Part shown: positions 43,461 to 52,590 of the stretch, one piece after another
How positions within the stretch are numbered: the first letter of the stretch is position 1
How the letters are laid out: each line of letters opens with the position of its first letter
Assembly (NCBI GenBank): GCA_963837455.1
Contig: CAWINM010000008.1
Coordinates: 62,001-126,000, forward strand
From: DASYQD01 sp963837455
GTDB lineage: Bacteria; Acidobacteriota; Thermoanaerobaculia; Multivoradales; JAIOJS01
Length of the DNA: 64,000 bases
Direction of reading: 5' to 3'
Notes under the pieces: generated by a model
The model's database searches: none
What the model was told of the DNA's origin: nothing
What the model saw: only the letters and a program-made list of their open reading frames with translations
Program-made: the position numbers and the translations under genes

Positions 43461-44683
43461 ATGAGCAACGATCCCACCTACCTGACCGCCCGCCGAGGCC
43501 GCGGCCGCTCTTGGCATCCCGCAGCCCACCCTCTACGCCTACGTCAGCCGCGGCCATGCTCGCCTCCGAGCCATCCCCCGGCCAGCCGCGCGCGCGGCGC
43601 TACCGGCGCGAGGACGTCGAGCCGCCTGCGGACGCGCCGCGAGGTGCGGCGCGACCCGGCGCGGGCGGCGCCGCGGGCGATCGCCTGGGGCGAGCCGGTG
43701 CTCGACTCGTCGTTGACGCTCATCGACGGGCGGCGCCTCTACTACCGCGGCCGCGACGCCATCGAGCTGTCGCGTCGCTGCACGGTGGAGGAGGTGGCGG
43801 CGTTGCTGTGGACGGGGAGCGAGGGGGCGCGGCGGGCGAGCTGTTCGCCGCCGCCGCCTCGACCTGCCGGCCGGTCGCGCTGCCCACGGCTCAGCGGCTG
43901 TCACCCATCGAGCGGCTGCAGGTGCAGCTGCCGCTGGCCGGAGCCGCCGACGGCGCCTCCTGGGACCTGCGGCCGGCGGCGGTGGCGCGCTGCGGCGCCC
44001 GCATCCTGGGCCTCGCCGCCGCGGCGATTGCCAGGCGCCCGCTGCGACGCGACGGGGTGGTGGCCACGCTGCTGGCGGGCTGGCGCCCACACGGGCGCGG
44101 CGCCCACGCCGCGCTGTCGGCGGCGCTGGTGCTGTGCGCCGACCACGAGCTCAACGTCTCCGCCTTCGCCGCCCGCTGCGCTGCCTCGGCCGCCGCCACG
44201 CCGTAGGATGCGGTCGCGGCCGGTCTCGCCGCGCTCAAGGGGCGGCGTCACGGGGGCGAGGCGTACCGCATGGACGCGATGCTGGGCGAGGCCGCCACCA
44301 CCACCCCGCCGGCGGCAGTGGCGGCCTGGCTGCGGCGCGGCGAGCGCATGCCCGGCTTCGGCCACCGCCTCTACCCGGCGGGCGACCCTCGGGGCGCGGA
44401 GCTGCTGGCGCTCGCCATCGGCGCTGCGCCGCGGGCGCCGGCGCTGCTGCGGGTGCTGGCGCTGCAAGCCGCCGGCGAGCAACTCACCGGCGAGCGCGCC
44501 AACGTCGACCTCGGTCTCGCGGCGCTCGCCGCGGCGCTGCGGCTTCCCGCCGGCGCGTCGCACGCGCTCTTCGCCCTGGGGCGGATCCTCGGTTGGGTGG
44601 CGCACGCCATCGAGGAGTACGGGCGCGGGGCGCTGATCCGGCCTCGGGCCCGCTACGTGGGGCCGCCTCCCACCGGGGCGTGA
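43461..44683 (+). pseudogene. HTH-domain citrate synthase-like gene, broken
   Basis: Pieces in order across frames: NDPTYLTAR, then PQPTLYAYVSRG and RARRYRREDVE (a MerR/excisionase-like HTH), GEPVLDSSLTLIDGRRLYYR with RGRDAIELSRRCTVEEVAAL, LSPIERLQVQLPLAGAADGA, DHELNVSAFAARCAASAA, and finally RRGERMPGFGHRLYPAGDPR to YVGPPPTGA. There are frameshifts near 43560 and 43830. A TAG at 44204-44206 replaces what should be a tyrosine codon before DAVAAGLAALKG, and the same frame then continues to the natural end. HTH-citrate synthase proteins paired with a second citrate synthase are known in other bacteria; here both copies are dead or badly sequenced. Confidence 0.8.
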
Positions 44684-44855
44684 CCCAGAGTCTCCTCGAG
44701 GTAGCCGACCGCCCGTTCCAGCACCTCGTCACGCCCTATCGCGCAGGCCGCGCAGGGTCGGCTCGGCCGGCAGGTCGGGCTGGATGGCGACCCTCCGATA
44801 TCATCCGCGCGCCGCCGGTCCGGCGGCCCTACACAACTTTCGAGGGTCCAAGGGA

Positions 44856-45926
44856 GTGAGCCGCAAGCTGCGCTTCGGGGTGATCGGGGCGGGCTCCTTC
44901 GCCGAGGTCTGCCACCTGCCCGGCCTGCTCGCCGCGGGCGCCGAGGTGGTGGCGATCGCGGGCCGGCGCCGCGAGCGCGCCGCGGCGCTGGCGCAGCGCT
45001 TCGCCATCCCCCACGTCGAGGCCGACGCCGGCGCGCTGTGCGCGCGCGACGACCTCGACGGCATCGCCATCTGCACCCCCAACGACGCCCACCGCGACCC
45101 GGCGTTGCTCGCCTTCGCGCACGGCAAGCACGTGCTCTGCGAGAAACCGCTCGGCCTCGACGTCGCCGAGGCGGAGGCGATGCTCGCCGCGGCGCAGGCG
45201 AGCGGACGCATCCACCAGGTCGCCTTCACCTACCGCTACCTGCACGGCGTCGCCGAGCTGCGGCGGCGCGTTGCCGCCGGCGACGTCGGCGAGCCGTACC
45301 TCTTCCGCGGCCACCACGAGCTCTGGGACGGGCTGCGGCCGGGAACGCCGATCGGCTGGCGCGAGCGGACGGCACCCTCCGGGGGCGGCGTGCTCTGGGA
45401 CTCGGGATCCCACATGTTCGACCTCGCCCGCCTCACCCTGGGGCCGGTGGCAGCGGTACGAGCCACCGTCCAGCACCTGTCGCGCCAGGGGATCGACGGC
45501 ACCACCGGCGCCACCGTCGCGGTCGAGACCGACGACCAGGCGATGGCCTGGATGCGCTTTGCCGCCGGCGCTCGCGGTCACTGGCACGTGAGCCGGATCA
45601 CCCCCACCCGCGAGGACGCCTTCGTGCAGGTGATCGGCCATGAGGGAGCGCTCGAGGCGCTGCTCTCGCGCGGCCGTGCCGATCGCCTGCGGGCGATCGA
45701 CGCCGGCTCCCGGCAATGGCGGGAGCTGCCGTTGCCGCCGGAGGCGAGCGCTGGCGGCGGCCACGCGCTGATGCGCATGATGGCGAGCTTCGTGGACGCC
45801 TGCCGTCGCGGTGCGCCGGGGCCCGACGACGCCTCCTTTGCCGACGGCCTGGCGGTGCAGCGGCTGCTGGCCGCCAGCGCCGAGTCGGCCGCGGGCAGCT
45901 GGCTGGAGCTCTCGCCACCCGCCTAA
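44856..45926 (+). CDS. Gfo/Idh/MocA family NAD(P)-dependent oxidoreductase
   Basis: An enzyme of 356 residues with the N-terminal Rossmann motif RFGVIGAGSFAEVCHLPGL, the ICTPNDAHRDPALLAFAHGK segment, the catalytic-site lysine in HVLCEKPLGLDVAEAEAML, and GGGVLWDSGSHMFDLARLTLG in the C-terminal domain. It acts on a sugar or cyclitol-like substrate that cannot be named. The GTG at 44856 starts right at the Rossmann fold, with GAGGG 9 nt upstream; an ATG 24 codons earlier lacks support. TATCAT (44798-44803) is a possible -10. Between 44684 and 44790 the minus strand carries short coding-like scraps (DEVLERAVGYLEETLG) of another lost gene. Confidence 0.87.
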   Translation: MSRKLRFGVIGAGSFAEVCHLPGLLAAGAEVVAIAGRRRERAAALAQRFAIPHVEADAGALCARDDLDGIAICTPNDAHRDPALLAFAHGKHVLCEKPLGLDVAEAEAMLAAAQASGRIHQVAFTYRYLHGVAELRRRVAAGDVGEPYLFRGHHELWDGLRPGTPIGWRERTAPSGGGVLWDSGSHMFDLARLTLGPVAAVRATVQHLSRQGIDGTTGATVAVETDDQAMAWMRFAAGARGHWHVSRITPTREDAFVQVIGHEGALEALLSRGRADRLRAIDAGSRQWRELPLPPEASAGGGHALMRMMASFVDACRRGAPGPDDASFADGLAVQRLLAASAESAAGSWLELSPPA

Positions 45927-45969
45927 GGCGGTGGAGCGCGGCGCGGCATCTGGCCGTCTCGCTCGACGA

Positions 45970-45975
45970 TACGAT
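45970..45975 (+). promoter_or_regulatory. Putative -10 element (TACGAT) before the 99-residue membrane protein gene
   Basis: TACGAT ends 8 nt before the ATG at 45984, with no ribosome binding site between. Confidence 0.35.
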
Positions 45976-45983
45976 CGGCCGCC

Positions 45984-46283
45984 ATGAGCCGGGTCGCGCG
46001 CCTTGCCACCATCGCCAGCGTCGCCACCGATGCCTGCCTGCTAGCCGCCCTCGGCACCTGGCAGTGGACGCAGCGGCAGCCCTTCGCCGGCGCCCGCCCG
46101 CGGCTGCCGCTCCTCCTCGCCCTCGCTACCCTTGCCTGCGGAGCGGTGGCGTTGATCGCCTCCCGGCGCAGCAACCGCGTGCTGCTCTTCCTGGTCGACT
46201 TCTCGGCCGTGCTGGCGGCGGCCTGGCTGTTCGATCACCTCTACCGGCAGGCGGCGCTCGGGCGGCCCTTCTGGCTGCGGTAG
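45984..46283 (+). CDS. Small membrane protein of unknown function
   Basis: A protein of 99 residues with three predicted membrane segments: IASVATDACLLAALGTWQW, LLLALATLACGAVALIA and VLLFLVDFSAVLAAAWLF. There are positively charged patches between them. No family recognised. It follows the oxidoreductase gene by 57 nt but has its own -10-like hexamer, and it converges with the MFS gene. Confidence 0.65.
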   Translation: MSRVARLATIASVATDACLLAALGTWQWTQRQPFAGARPRLPLLLALATLACGAVALIASRRSNRVLLFLVDFSAVLAAAWLFDHLYRQAALGRPFWLR

Positions 46284-46316
46284 CCAGCTGGCGTGCTCGG
46301 CAGGCTCCGTGCCGGG

Positions 46317-47672
46317 CTAAGCGCTCTCGCCTTGCGGCGCCACGCCGCCGCGCGGCACTCGCTCCGGTGCCGCCGCATCGGCGGCGGTAATGGCGCGGCC
46401 GCGGGTCTCGGGCAGTGTCCAGACGAAGACGGCGGCGAGCACCGCGAAGCCGGCGGCGAGAGCGATCCCTCCCGACATCCCCCACACCGGAGCCACCGCC
46501 GCGATCACCACCGGCGCCACCAGCTGCACGCCGCGGGTCGAGTTCATGATGATCGACATCGCCGATCCCCGCACCCGGGTCGGGAACAGCTCGCTCATCA
46601 TCGGCCCGAACAGCGACCAGATGCCGGTGCCGACGCCGGCCACGAAGAGGAAGACCAGCACCAGCTGCGGGTGGTTGGCGATGAGGCCGTAGAAGACGGT
46701 GAACATGAGCAGCGCGCCGGCGGTGAGCAGGCTGAAGACGGTGAAGGCGATGCGTCTGCCGCGCACGTCGGCGGCGAAGCCGAAGGCGGGGTAGCCGACG
46801 AGGGCGCCGGCGACGAAGGCCAGCGTCGCCCACCCCGAGCGAGCCAGCGACAGGCCGCGCTCCACCTGCAGGTAGCGCGGCAGCCAGCTGATCATGAAGT
46901 AGTAGTTGGAGATCGCCAGCGTGGTGAGGACGAAGCAGCGCACGAACAGGGAGCCCACCGGCGGCGACACCAGGGTGCGCGCCATCGCCGCCAGGCCGTG
47001 ACCGCGCCCCGCCGCGTGCCACACGTCGGACTCCGGCACCAGCGGCAGCAGGAGGAGCAACAGCACCGGCACGGCGCCGAGGGCGAAGGTCGCCCGCCAG
47101 CCGATCACCGGCGCCAGGAAGGTGCCCAGGATGGTGGCGAGACCGAGGCCGAGCGGCGCTCCACTCTGCGCGAAGGCGGCGTAGCGGCCGCGCACGGCAG
47201 CGGGGAAGGTCTCGCCGATCATCGCCTGCCCGGCGCCCCAGGCGCCGCCGATGCCGAGGCCGGCGAGCACCCGCGCCGCGGCGAGCAGGCCGAACGAGGG
47301 CGCCAGCGCCGAGGCGACGTTGCCGACGACGAAGGCCACCACCGCCGCCGCCATCGAGGTGCGGCGGCCGGCGCGGTCGGCGAGCGCCCCGAAGACGAAG
47401 CCGCCGACACCGGTGGCACCAATGGCGAGCCCGGTGAGCCAGGCGAGGGCGAGCTCGCTGGGCCCGAACGCCTGCTTCACCGGCTCGAGCACGAAGCTCA
47501 TCAGCATCAGCGAGGCGAAGCCGGCGAGCCAGACCAGCCAGGCGAAGACCAGGATGCGCCAGTGATGGACCGTGGGGCGGGAGGCTTCGTGCAGCAGGGG
47601 CAACGGGCGGCAGAATACCATCGGGTCGCGCCCCGCGGCCGTGAGGTCCCCGTTCCCTGAAAGTCGTTCCAT
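46317..47672 (-). CDS. Major facilitator superfamily transporter
   Basis: A carrier of about 451 residues with 12 membrane helices. The loop 2-3 motif GALADRAGRRTSMAAAVVAF and its repeat GFAADVRGRRIAFTVFSLLT are both present, as is RVLAGLGIGGAWGAGQAMIGE. The overall look is of the sialate/sugar-acid or aromatic-acid carrier type (AAHS/SHS). The substrate is unknown. The start could be the ATG at 47672 or one 17 codons later at 47621; neither has a clear ribosome binding site. It is divergent from the response regulator gene. Confidence 0.88.
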   Translation of the reverse strand: MERLSGNGDLTAAGRDPMVFCRPLPLLHEASRPTVHHWRILVFAWLVWLAGFASLMLMSFVLEPVKQAFGPSELALAWLTGLAIGATGVGGFVFGALADRAGRRTSMAAAVVAFVVGNVASALAPSFGLLAAARVLAGLGIGGAWGAGQAMIGETFPAAVRGRYAAFAQSGAPLGLGLATILGTFLAPVIGWRATFALGAVPVLLLLLLPLVPESDVWHAAGRGHGLAAMARTLVSPPVGSLFVRCFVLTTLAISNYYFMISWLPRYLQVERGLSLARSGWATLAFVAGALVGYPAFGFAADVRGRRIAFTVFSLLTAGALLMFTVFYGLIANHPQLVLVFLFVAGVGTGIWSLFGPMMSELFPTRVRGSAMSIIMNSTRGVQLVAPVVIAAVAPVWGMSGGIALAAGFAVLAAVFVWTLPETRGRAITAADAAAPERVPRGGVAPQGESA

Positions 47673-47804
47673 CCCAGGTCTGTGAGGAAGCCCGGGCCCG
47701 ATCCACCTCGACCCTTCATCCCGTTAGTCCCAGGCATCATTGCTGTCGCTCGCCACGGGCCCAACGCTCCCGGGTCTGGCAGGATCGTTTCTTGCTTCCC
47801 ACCC

Positions 47805-48230
47805 ATGCCCCAGCAGCAAACCGACCGCTCCCGCATCCGCGTGCTCATCGTCGACGACCACACCGAGAGCCGGGAGGGGATCGCCGAGTACCTCTCCCTC
47901 TGCGGCTTCGACGTCACCACCGCAGCCGACGGGCTGGAGGCGATCGAGGTGGCCCGTAGCCTCCAGCCACAGGTCATCGTCATGGACCTCGCGATGCCAG
48001 TGCTCGACGGCTGGGAGGCGACCCGCCGGCTCAAGGCCGACTGGTCGACTCGCCACATCCCGATCATCGCCCTCTCGGCGTTTGGCAACCATGGCGAGGC
48101 GAAGGAGCTGGCGATCGCGCTCGGCTGCGCCACTATGCTGACCAAGCCGGTACAGCCGAGCCTCGTCCAGGAGTCGATCCGCCGCCTCACGGCGCTGCGG
48201 CGCGAGGAGCCCGCCACCCACCATCATTGA
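47805..48230 (+). CDS. Single-domain response regulator (CheY-like)
   Basis: A receiver domain of 141 residues without an output domain. The acidic pair is in RVLIVDDHTESREG, the phosphorylated aspartate in VIVMDLAMPVLDGWEA, the Thr/Ser switch in IIALSAF and the lysine in TMLTKPVQPSLV. It ends in a His-rich tail (ATHHH). No histidine kinase lies nearby, so its partner is elsewhere. Confidence 0.9.
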   Translation: MPQQQTDRSRIRVLIVDDHTESREGIAEYLSLCGFDVTTAADGLEAIEVARSLQPQVIVMDLAMPVLDGWEATRRLKADWSTRHIPIIALSAFGNHGEAKELAIALGCATMLTKPVQPSLVQESIRRLTALRREEPATHHH

Positions 48231-48286
48231 GGACGCCGCACCCGGCCTCGCGATACGGCGAGCGACCTCTGGCGTGCTGGCCGCCG

Positions 48287-49231
48287 TCAGCGCGCCGCCA
48301 GCAGCGGCTCGAGTTGCGCCAGCACCCCTTCCTCGTCGAGGCCGAGCTGGCGCTCCATCCACCCCTGGCTGCCCACCCGCTCGGCGAACGCCGAGGGGAC
48401 GCCGATGCGGCGGAAGCGCACGTCGGGAAGCGGCTCCCCGTCGCCCGCTCCCTCTTCGGCGAGCACCTCGGCCACGGCGCTGCCGAGCCCGCCCACCACC
48501 GAGTGCTGCTCGAGCGTGACCAGCGCCCTGGTCTCGTGCGCGGCGGCACGCACCGCCGCCACGTCGAGCGGCGCGAGAGTGTGCATCGACAGCACCCGCG
48601 CGCCGACGCCGCGCACGGCGACGCGGTCGGCCACCGCCACCGCCGTGGCCAGCATGCTGCCGGTCGCGATCAGCGTCAGATCGCGGCCGTCACGGAGCTG
48701 GATGGCGCGGCCGAGCTGGAAGTCGATGGGCCCCGGATGCACGTTCGGCTCCCCCGCCTTGCCGAGGCGGAGGTAGCAGGGGCCGGGGCGGGCGACGATG
48801 GCGCGGGTGGCGGCCCGCGCCTCGATGGGGTCGCCGGGCGCCACCACCACCATCCCCGGCATCAGGCGCATCACCCCCAGCTCCTCGGTGGCGTGGTGGG
48901 AGGCGCCCAGGGCGCCGTAGGCGAAGCCGCCGCCGACGGCGACGATCTTGACGTCGGCCCGGTGGTAGCAGACGTCGTTGCGCACCTGCTCGAGGCAGCG
49001 CAGGGTAGGGAAGTTGGCGATCGAGTAGGTGAGCGCGATCTTGCCGTTGAGCGCCATGCCGGCGGCGAGCGAGGTCATGCTCTGCTCGGCGACGCCGGCG
49101 TTGACGAACTGGTCGGGAAGGTCAGCCATGAAGCGCTCGACCACCGAGAAGCCGAGGTCGCCGGTGATGAAGACGATCCGCCGGTCGGCCCTGGCCAGCT
49201 CGTAGAGGGTGTCGAGGAAGGCGGTCCTCAC
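48287..49231 (-). CDS. Transketolase, C-terminal subunit
   Basis: A protein of 314 residues holding the pyrimidine-binding and C-terminal domains of a split transketolase: FVNAGVAEQSMTSLAAGMAL with the catalytic glutamate, VGGGFAYGALGASHHATEEL, and TLIATGSMLATAVAVAD with LVTLEQHSVVGGLGSAVAEV. It pairs with the N-terminal subunit upstream to move two-carbon ketol units with thiamine diphosphate. The GTG start overlaps the upstream stop as GTGA. It ends the five-gene operon that begins with the 2-oxoacid dehydrogenase. Confidence 0.9.
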   Translation of the reverse strand: MRTAFLDTLYELARADRRIVFITGDLGFSVVERFMADLPDQFVNAGVAEQSMTSLAAGMALNGKIALTYSIANFPTLRCLEQVRNDVCYHRADVKIVAVGGGFAYGALGASHHATEELGVMRLMPGMVVVAPGDPIEARAATRAIVARPGPCYLRLGKAGEPNVHPGPIDFQLGRAIQLRDGRDLTLIATGSMLATAVAVADRVAVRGVGARVLSMHTLAPLDVAAVRAAAHETRALVTLEQHSVVGGLGSAVAEVLAEEGAGDGEPLPDVRFRRIGVPSAFAERVGSQGWMERQLGLDEEGVLAQLEPLLAAR

Positions 49232-50094
49232 GATCCCCCCTCTGACGCCGGCCGCGCCGCTTCGAGCTCGGCGAGGGCGCGCTCGAGATCCTCGCCGCGC
49301 GGCGCGCGGTAGTGCCAGAGCAGGCGGTCTTCCATGAAGGAGACGCCCTTTCCCTTGACGGTGTGGGCAACGATGCAGCTCGGCCGGCCGGTGACGAACG
49401 GCACCGCGGCGAAGGCGGCGGCGACGGCCTCGAGGTCGTGGCCGTCGATCTCGCGCACCCCCCAGTTGAAGGCGCGCCACTTGTCGGCGAGGGGCTCGAG
49501 GTCGATCACCTCGGCGACGCGGCCGAGGCTCTGGATCTTGTTGTAGTCGACGATCACGGTGAGGTTGTCGAGCCGGTGCTGGGGGGCGAAGAGCGCCGCC
49601 TCCCAGGTCGACCCCTCGTCGCACTCGCCGTCGGAGACCATCACCCAGTAGCGCTCGGCGCGGCCGTCGCGGCGCGCAGCGAGCGCCATGCCGACGGCGA
49701 GCGGGAAGCCGTGGCCGAGCGAGCCGGTGGAGACCTCGACTCCCGGCATCCCCTTGTGGGTGGCGTGGCCGGCGAGTGGGGAGCCGTCCTGGTAGAAGCT
49801 CTCCAGGCGCTCGACGGGAAAGTAGCCGCTCTCGGCGAGCACCGCGTAGAGCGCCGCGCAGCCGTGCCCCTTGGAGAGGATGAAGCGGTCGCGCTCGGCC
49901 CAGTCGGGCCGCGCCGGGTCGAAGCGCAGCACGCGTCCGTAGAGCACCGCCAGCAGCTCGGCCATCGACAGCGAGGAGCCGATGTGGGAGGCATTGGCGC
50001 GGCTCGTCATCAGCACGCAGTGACGACGGATGCGGTAGGCGAGCTCGGCGGGAGCGAGAGCGCGGGCCGGCGCGGGCGCGGGCTCGGCGCTCAC
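49228..50094 (-). CDS. Transketolase, N-terminal subunit
   Basis: A protein of 288 residues with the thiamine diphosphate domain of a split transketolase: SRANASHIGSSLSMAELLAV, FILSKGHGCAALYAVLA, STGSLGHGFPLAVGMALA, and the cofactor motif VSDGECDEGSTWEA through VIVDYNKIQ. The usual GDGE reads SDGE here, a variant I associate with transketolases in surface-sugar and secondary-metabolite clusters (from memory). The GTG start overlaps the E2 stop as GTGA, so it is translated together with the dehydrogenase genes. Confidence 0.9.
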   Translation of the reverse strand: MSAEPAPAPARALAPAELAYRIRRHCVLMTSRANASHIGSSLSMAELLAVLYGRVLRFDPARPDWAERDRFILSKGHGCAALYAVLAESGYFPVERLESFYQDGSPLAGHATHKGMPGVEVSTGSLGHGFPLAVGMALAARRDGRAERYWVMVSDGECDEGSTWEAALFAPQHRLDNLTVIVDYNKIQSLGRVAEVIDLEPLADKWRAFNWGVREIDGHDLEAVAAAFAAVPFVTGRPSCIVAHTVKGKGVSFMEDRLLWHYRAPRGEDLERALAELEAARPASEGGS

Positions 50095-51374
50095 GCTCTC
50101 TCCCTCGCTGTGGTGAGGGCCTCGAGGTAGGCGGCATCGCCCATCCGCGCTGCCACCGCCGCCAGCAGCTCGGCCGCCGGGGCGCCGTCGGCGACGCGGT
50201 GGTCGAAGGTAAGCGAGAGCACGCAGGTGGCGGCGGCAATCACGCTGCCCTCGTCCACCACCGCCCGCGACGCGATGCGGCCGACGCCGAGGATCGCCGA
50301 CTGCGGCGGGTTGAGGACGGGGGTGAAGGCGTCGACGCCGTGGGCGCCGAGGTTGGAGACCGTGGCGGTGCCGCCCAGCACGTCGGGGGGCGCCAGGGCG
50401 CCGGCGCGGGCGCGCGCGGCGAGAGAGCGTACGGTCGCGATCACCTCGGCGAGCGGACGGCGGTCGGCATCGCGCACCACGGGCACCACCAGACCCTCGG
50501 CGACCGCCACGGCGAAGCCGACGTGGACCTCGTCGAGGACGAGGATCTCGTCGCCGGCGACCACCGCATTGAGCGCCGGCCGCTCGCGCAGGGCATCGGC
50601 AAAGAGCTTGACGAAGAGGGCGTCCCAGGGTACCGGCGCGAGCTCCTCGGCGAGCCGCGACCGGGCCGCGAGCACGGCGCCGGCGCGCACCTCGCGGCTG
50701 AGGGTGAGCGGCACCGTCGTCGCCACTGCCTCGCGCAGGCGGCGTGCCGTGGTGCCGCGGATCCCGGCGAGGGGGATCCGACGCTGGACGCGCCAGGGAA
50801 CCCTCGGTGCGGCTGCCGGCGAGGCGGCAGGGGCCGGTGCCGCCATGGCGTCCGCCGGCGCGGCATCGGCCACCGGCGCGGCCGAGCCGTCGTCGGTCGC
50901 AGCCCGCCGCGCCAGCGACGCTCGCCCGGCCGCCGCCAGGACGTCGGCCTCGACGATGCGCCCTCCCGGGCCGCTGCCCGTCAAGGCCGCGAGCTCGACG
51001 CCACGCTCGGCGGCCAGCCGGCGCGCGGCCGGGCTCGCCTTGGCGCGCGCGTACGCAGGGGTCGGCGTGGCAGCGGGGAACGGCAGGCCGGACACTGGCA
51101 CCGGTTCGGCGTCGCGTTCGGCTGGCGGGGCTCTCTCGCCGGCGGCGAGCACCCAACCGAGCAGCCCCTCCACCGTCAGTGCGTCACCGGGCTGCGCCAG
51201 CGGATGGAGCACGCCGCTCGCCGGCGCCTCGATCTCGTAGCTCGCCTTCTCGGTGGTGATCTCTGCCACCAGCTCCCCGGCGGTCACCGGGGAACCCGGC
51301 TCCAGCAGCCAGCGCGCGAAGGTACCCTCGGCGGTGTACATGCCGAAGCTGGGCATGACGATGCGGGTGGCCAT
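50091..51374 (-). CDS. Dihydrolipoamide acyltransferase (E2) of a 2-oxoacid/acetoin dehydrogenase complex
   Basis: A protein of 427 residues with an N-terminal lipoyl domain (lipoylated lysine in ITTEKASYEIEAPASG), an E1/E3-binding domain (ASPAARRLAAERGVELAALT) and the acyltransferase domain ending in LTFDHRVADGAPAAELL with the catalytic His and Asp. Ala/Pro-rich linkers join the parts. It transfers the acyl group made by E1 to CoA. The ATG at 51374 begins the lipoyl domain. An E3 (lipoamide dehydrogenase) gene is not in the operon. Confidence 0.92.
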   Translation of the reverse strand: MATRIVMPSFGMYTAEGTFARWLLEPGSPVTAGELVAEITTEKASYEIEAPASGVLHPLAQPGDALTVEGLLGWVLAAGERAPPAERDAEPVPVSGLPFPAATPTPAYARAKASPAARRLAAERGVELAALTGSGPGGRIVEADVLAAAGRASLARRAATDDGSAAPVADAAPADAMAAPAPAASPAAAPRVPWRVQRRIPLAGIRGTTARRLREAVATTVPLTLSREVRAGAVLAARSRLAEELAPVPWDALFVKLFADALRERPALNAVVAGDEILVLDEVHVGFAVAVAEGLVVPVVRDADRRPLAEVIATVRSLAARARAGALAPPDVLGGTATVSNLGAHGVDAFTPVLNPPQSAILGVGRIASRAVVDEGSVIAAATCVLSLTFDHRVADGAPAAELLAAVAARMGDAAYLEALTTARERA

Positions 51375-51485
51375 CTCAGCGCACCCCACGCCGGAAGGCG
51401 GCCCCGTCCGACCCGCCACCCCCTCGGGTGGGGGAGACGAGGCTGCCGGGAACAGGGGCGTCGCGCCCGACGCACCCCGCGCCCA

Positions 51486-52538
51486 TCACCACAGCTCGCC
51501 GACGGCGGCCATTACCTTGTCGGCGTCGGGCGCGTAGAGGTTCTCGAGCACGGCGGCGAACGGCACCGGGCAGTCGGCGGCGGTCACTGTCTTGATCGGC
51601 GCGTCGAGCCAGTCGAACCCCTTGTCGGCCACGCGAGCCGCGACGTCGCGCGCCACCGAGCAGGTGGGAGTGTCCTCGTCGACCACCACCAGGCGGTGGG
51701 TGCGGGCGACCGACTCGAGCACCGTCGCTTCGTCGAGCGGCGCCAGCGTCAAGAGGTCGACCACCTCGGCGCGGGTACCGTCGGCGGCCAGCCGTTCGGC
51801 GGCTTCGAGACAGACGTGGGTCATGCGACCGATGGCGGCGAGCGTCACGTCGGTGCCGCGCCGCACCACCTCGGCGCGGCCGATCGGCACGCGGTACTCC
51901 CCCTCCGGCACGGCACCCTTGGCGGCGCTGCCGAGGAACTTGTGCTCCATCACCACCACCGGCCCGTCGTCGTCGATGGCGGCGAGGGTGAGCCCCTTGG
52001 CGTTGTAGGCGGTGGAGGGCACCACCACCTTGAGCCCCGGCACGTGCGCGAGCACCGCGTAGAGCGTCTGCGAATGCTGGGCCGCGGCGCCGCCGCCGTA
52101 GCTGCGCTTGAAGCCGTGGATGCCGTAGGCGGTGCGCAGCACCAGCGGCAGGGTGAGCTGGCCGCCCATCATGTAGCTCATCTTCGCCGCCTGGTTGATC
52201 ACCTGGTCGTAGCAGCAGCCGATGAGGTCCACGAACATCACCTCGACCACCGGGCGCAGGCCGGTCATGGCCGCGCCCACTGCGGCGCCGACGAAGGCCA
52301 TCTCCGAGATCGGGGTGTCGATGACCCGCCCCGGCCCGAACTCGGAGATCAGCCCGCGGGTGGCGCGTAGCGGCCCACCCCAGGCGTCCGCGAGACCCAG
52401 GTGGGCGCGCCCGGCGGCGCCGGCGACGTCCTCGCCGATGACGATCACCGTCGGGTCGCGGCGCATCGCCACACGCAGGGCGTCGTTGATCGCTTGGCTG
52501 AAGCTGAGCTCGTGGGTGGCTGCGGCGGTGACCGTCAT
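51486..52538 (-). CDS. 2-oxoacid/acetoin dehydrogenase E1 component, beta subunit
   Basis: A protein of 350 residues. It shows the E1-beta pattern: LSFSQAINDALRVAMRRDPT, VIVIGEDVAGAAG, RVIDTPISEMAFVGAAVGAA and VVVPSTAYNAKGLTLAAI, with the C-terminal EVVDLLTLAPLDEATVLESV. It forms the thiamine enzyme with the alpha subunit encoded 52 nt upstream. The longer frame upstream of 52538 is a shadow of the alpha gene. It resembles acetoin and branched-chain/pyruvate E1 beta chains about equally. Confidence 0.92.
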   Translation of the reverse strand: MTVTAAATHELSFSQAINDALRVAMRRDPTVIVIGEDVAGAAGRAHLGLADAWGGPLRATRGLISEFGPGRVIDTPISEMAFVGAAVGAAMTGLRPVVEVMFVDLIGCCYDQVINQAAKMSYMMGGQLTLPLVLRTAYGIHGFKRSYGGGAAAQHSQTLYAVLAHVPGLKVVVPSTAYNAKGLTLAAIDDDGPVVVMEHKFLGSAAKGAVPEGEYRVPIGRAEVVRRGTDVTLAAIGRMTHVCLEAAERLAADGTRAEVVDLLTLAPLDEATVLESVARTHRLVVVDEDTPTCSVARDVAARVADKGFDWLDAPIKTVTAADCPVPFAAVLENLYAPDADKVMAAVGELW

Positions 52539-52590
52539 CGCCGGCCTCGCACGCCACGCCCGGACGCGCGATCCGCGGCCCCGCTGGCGC

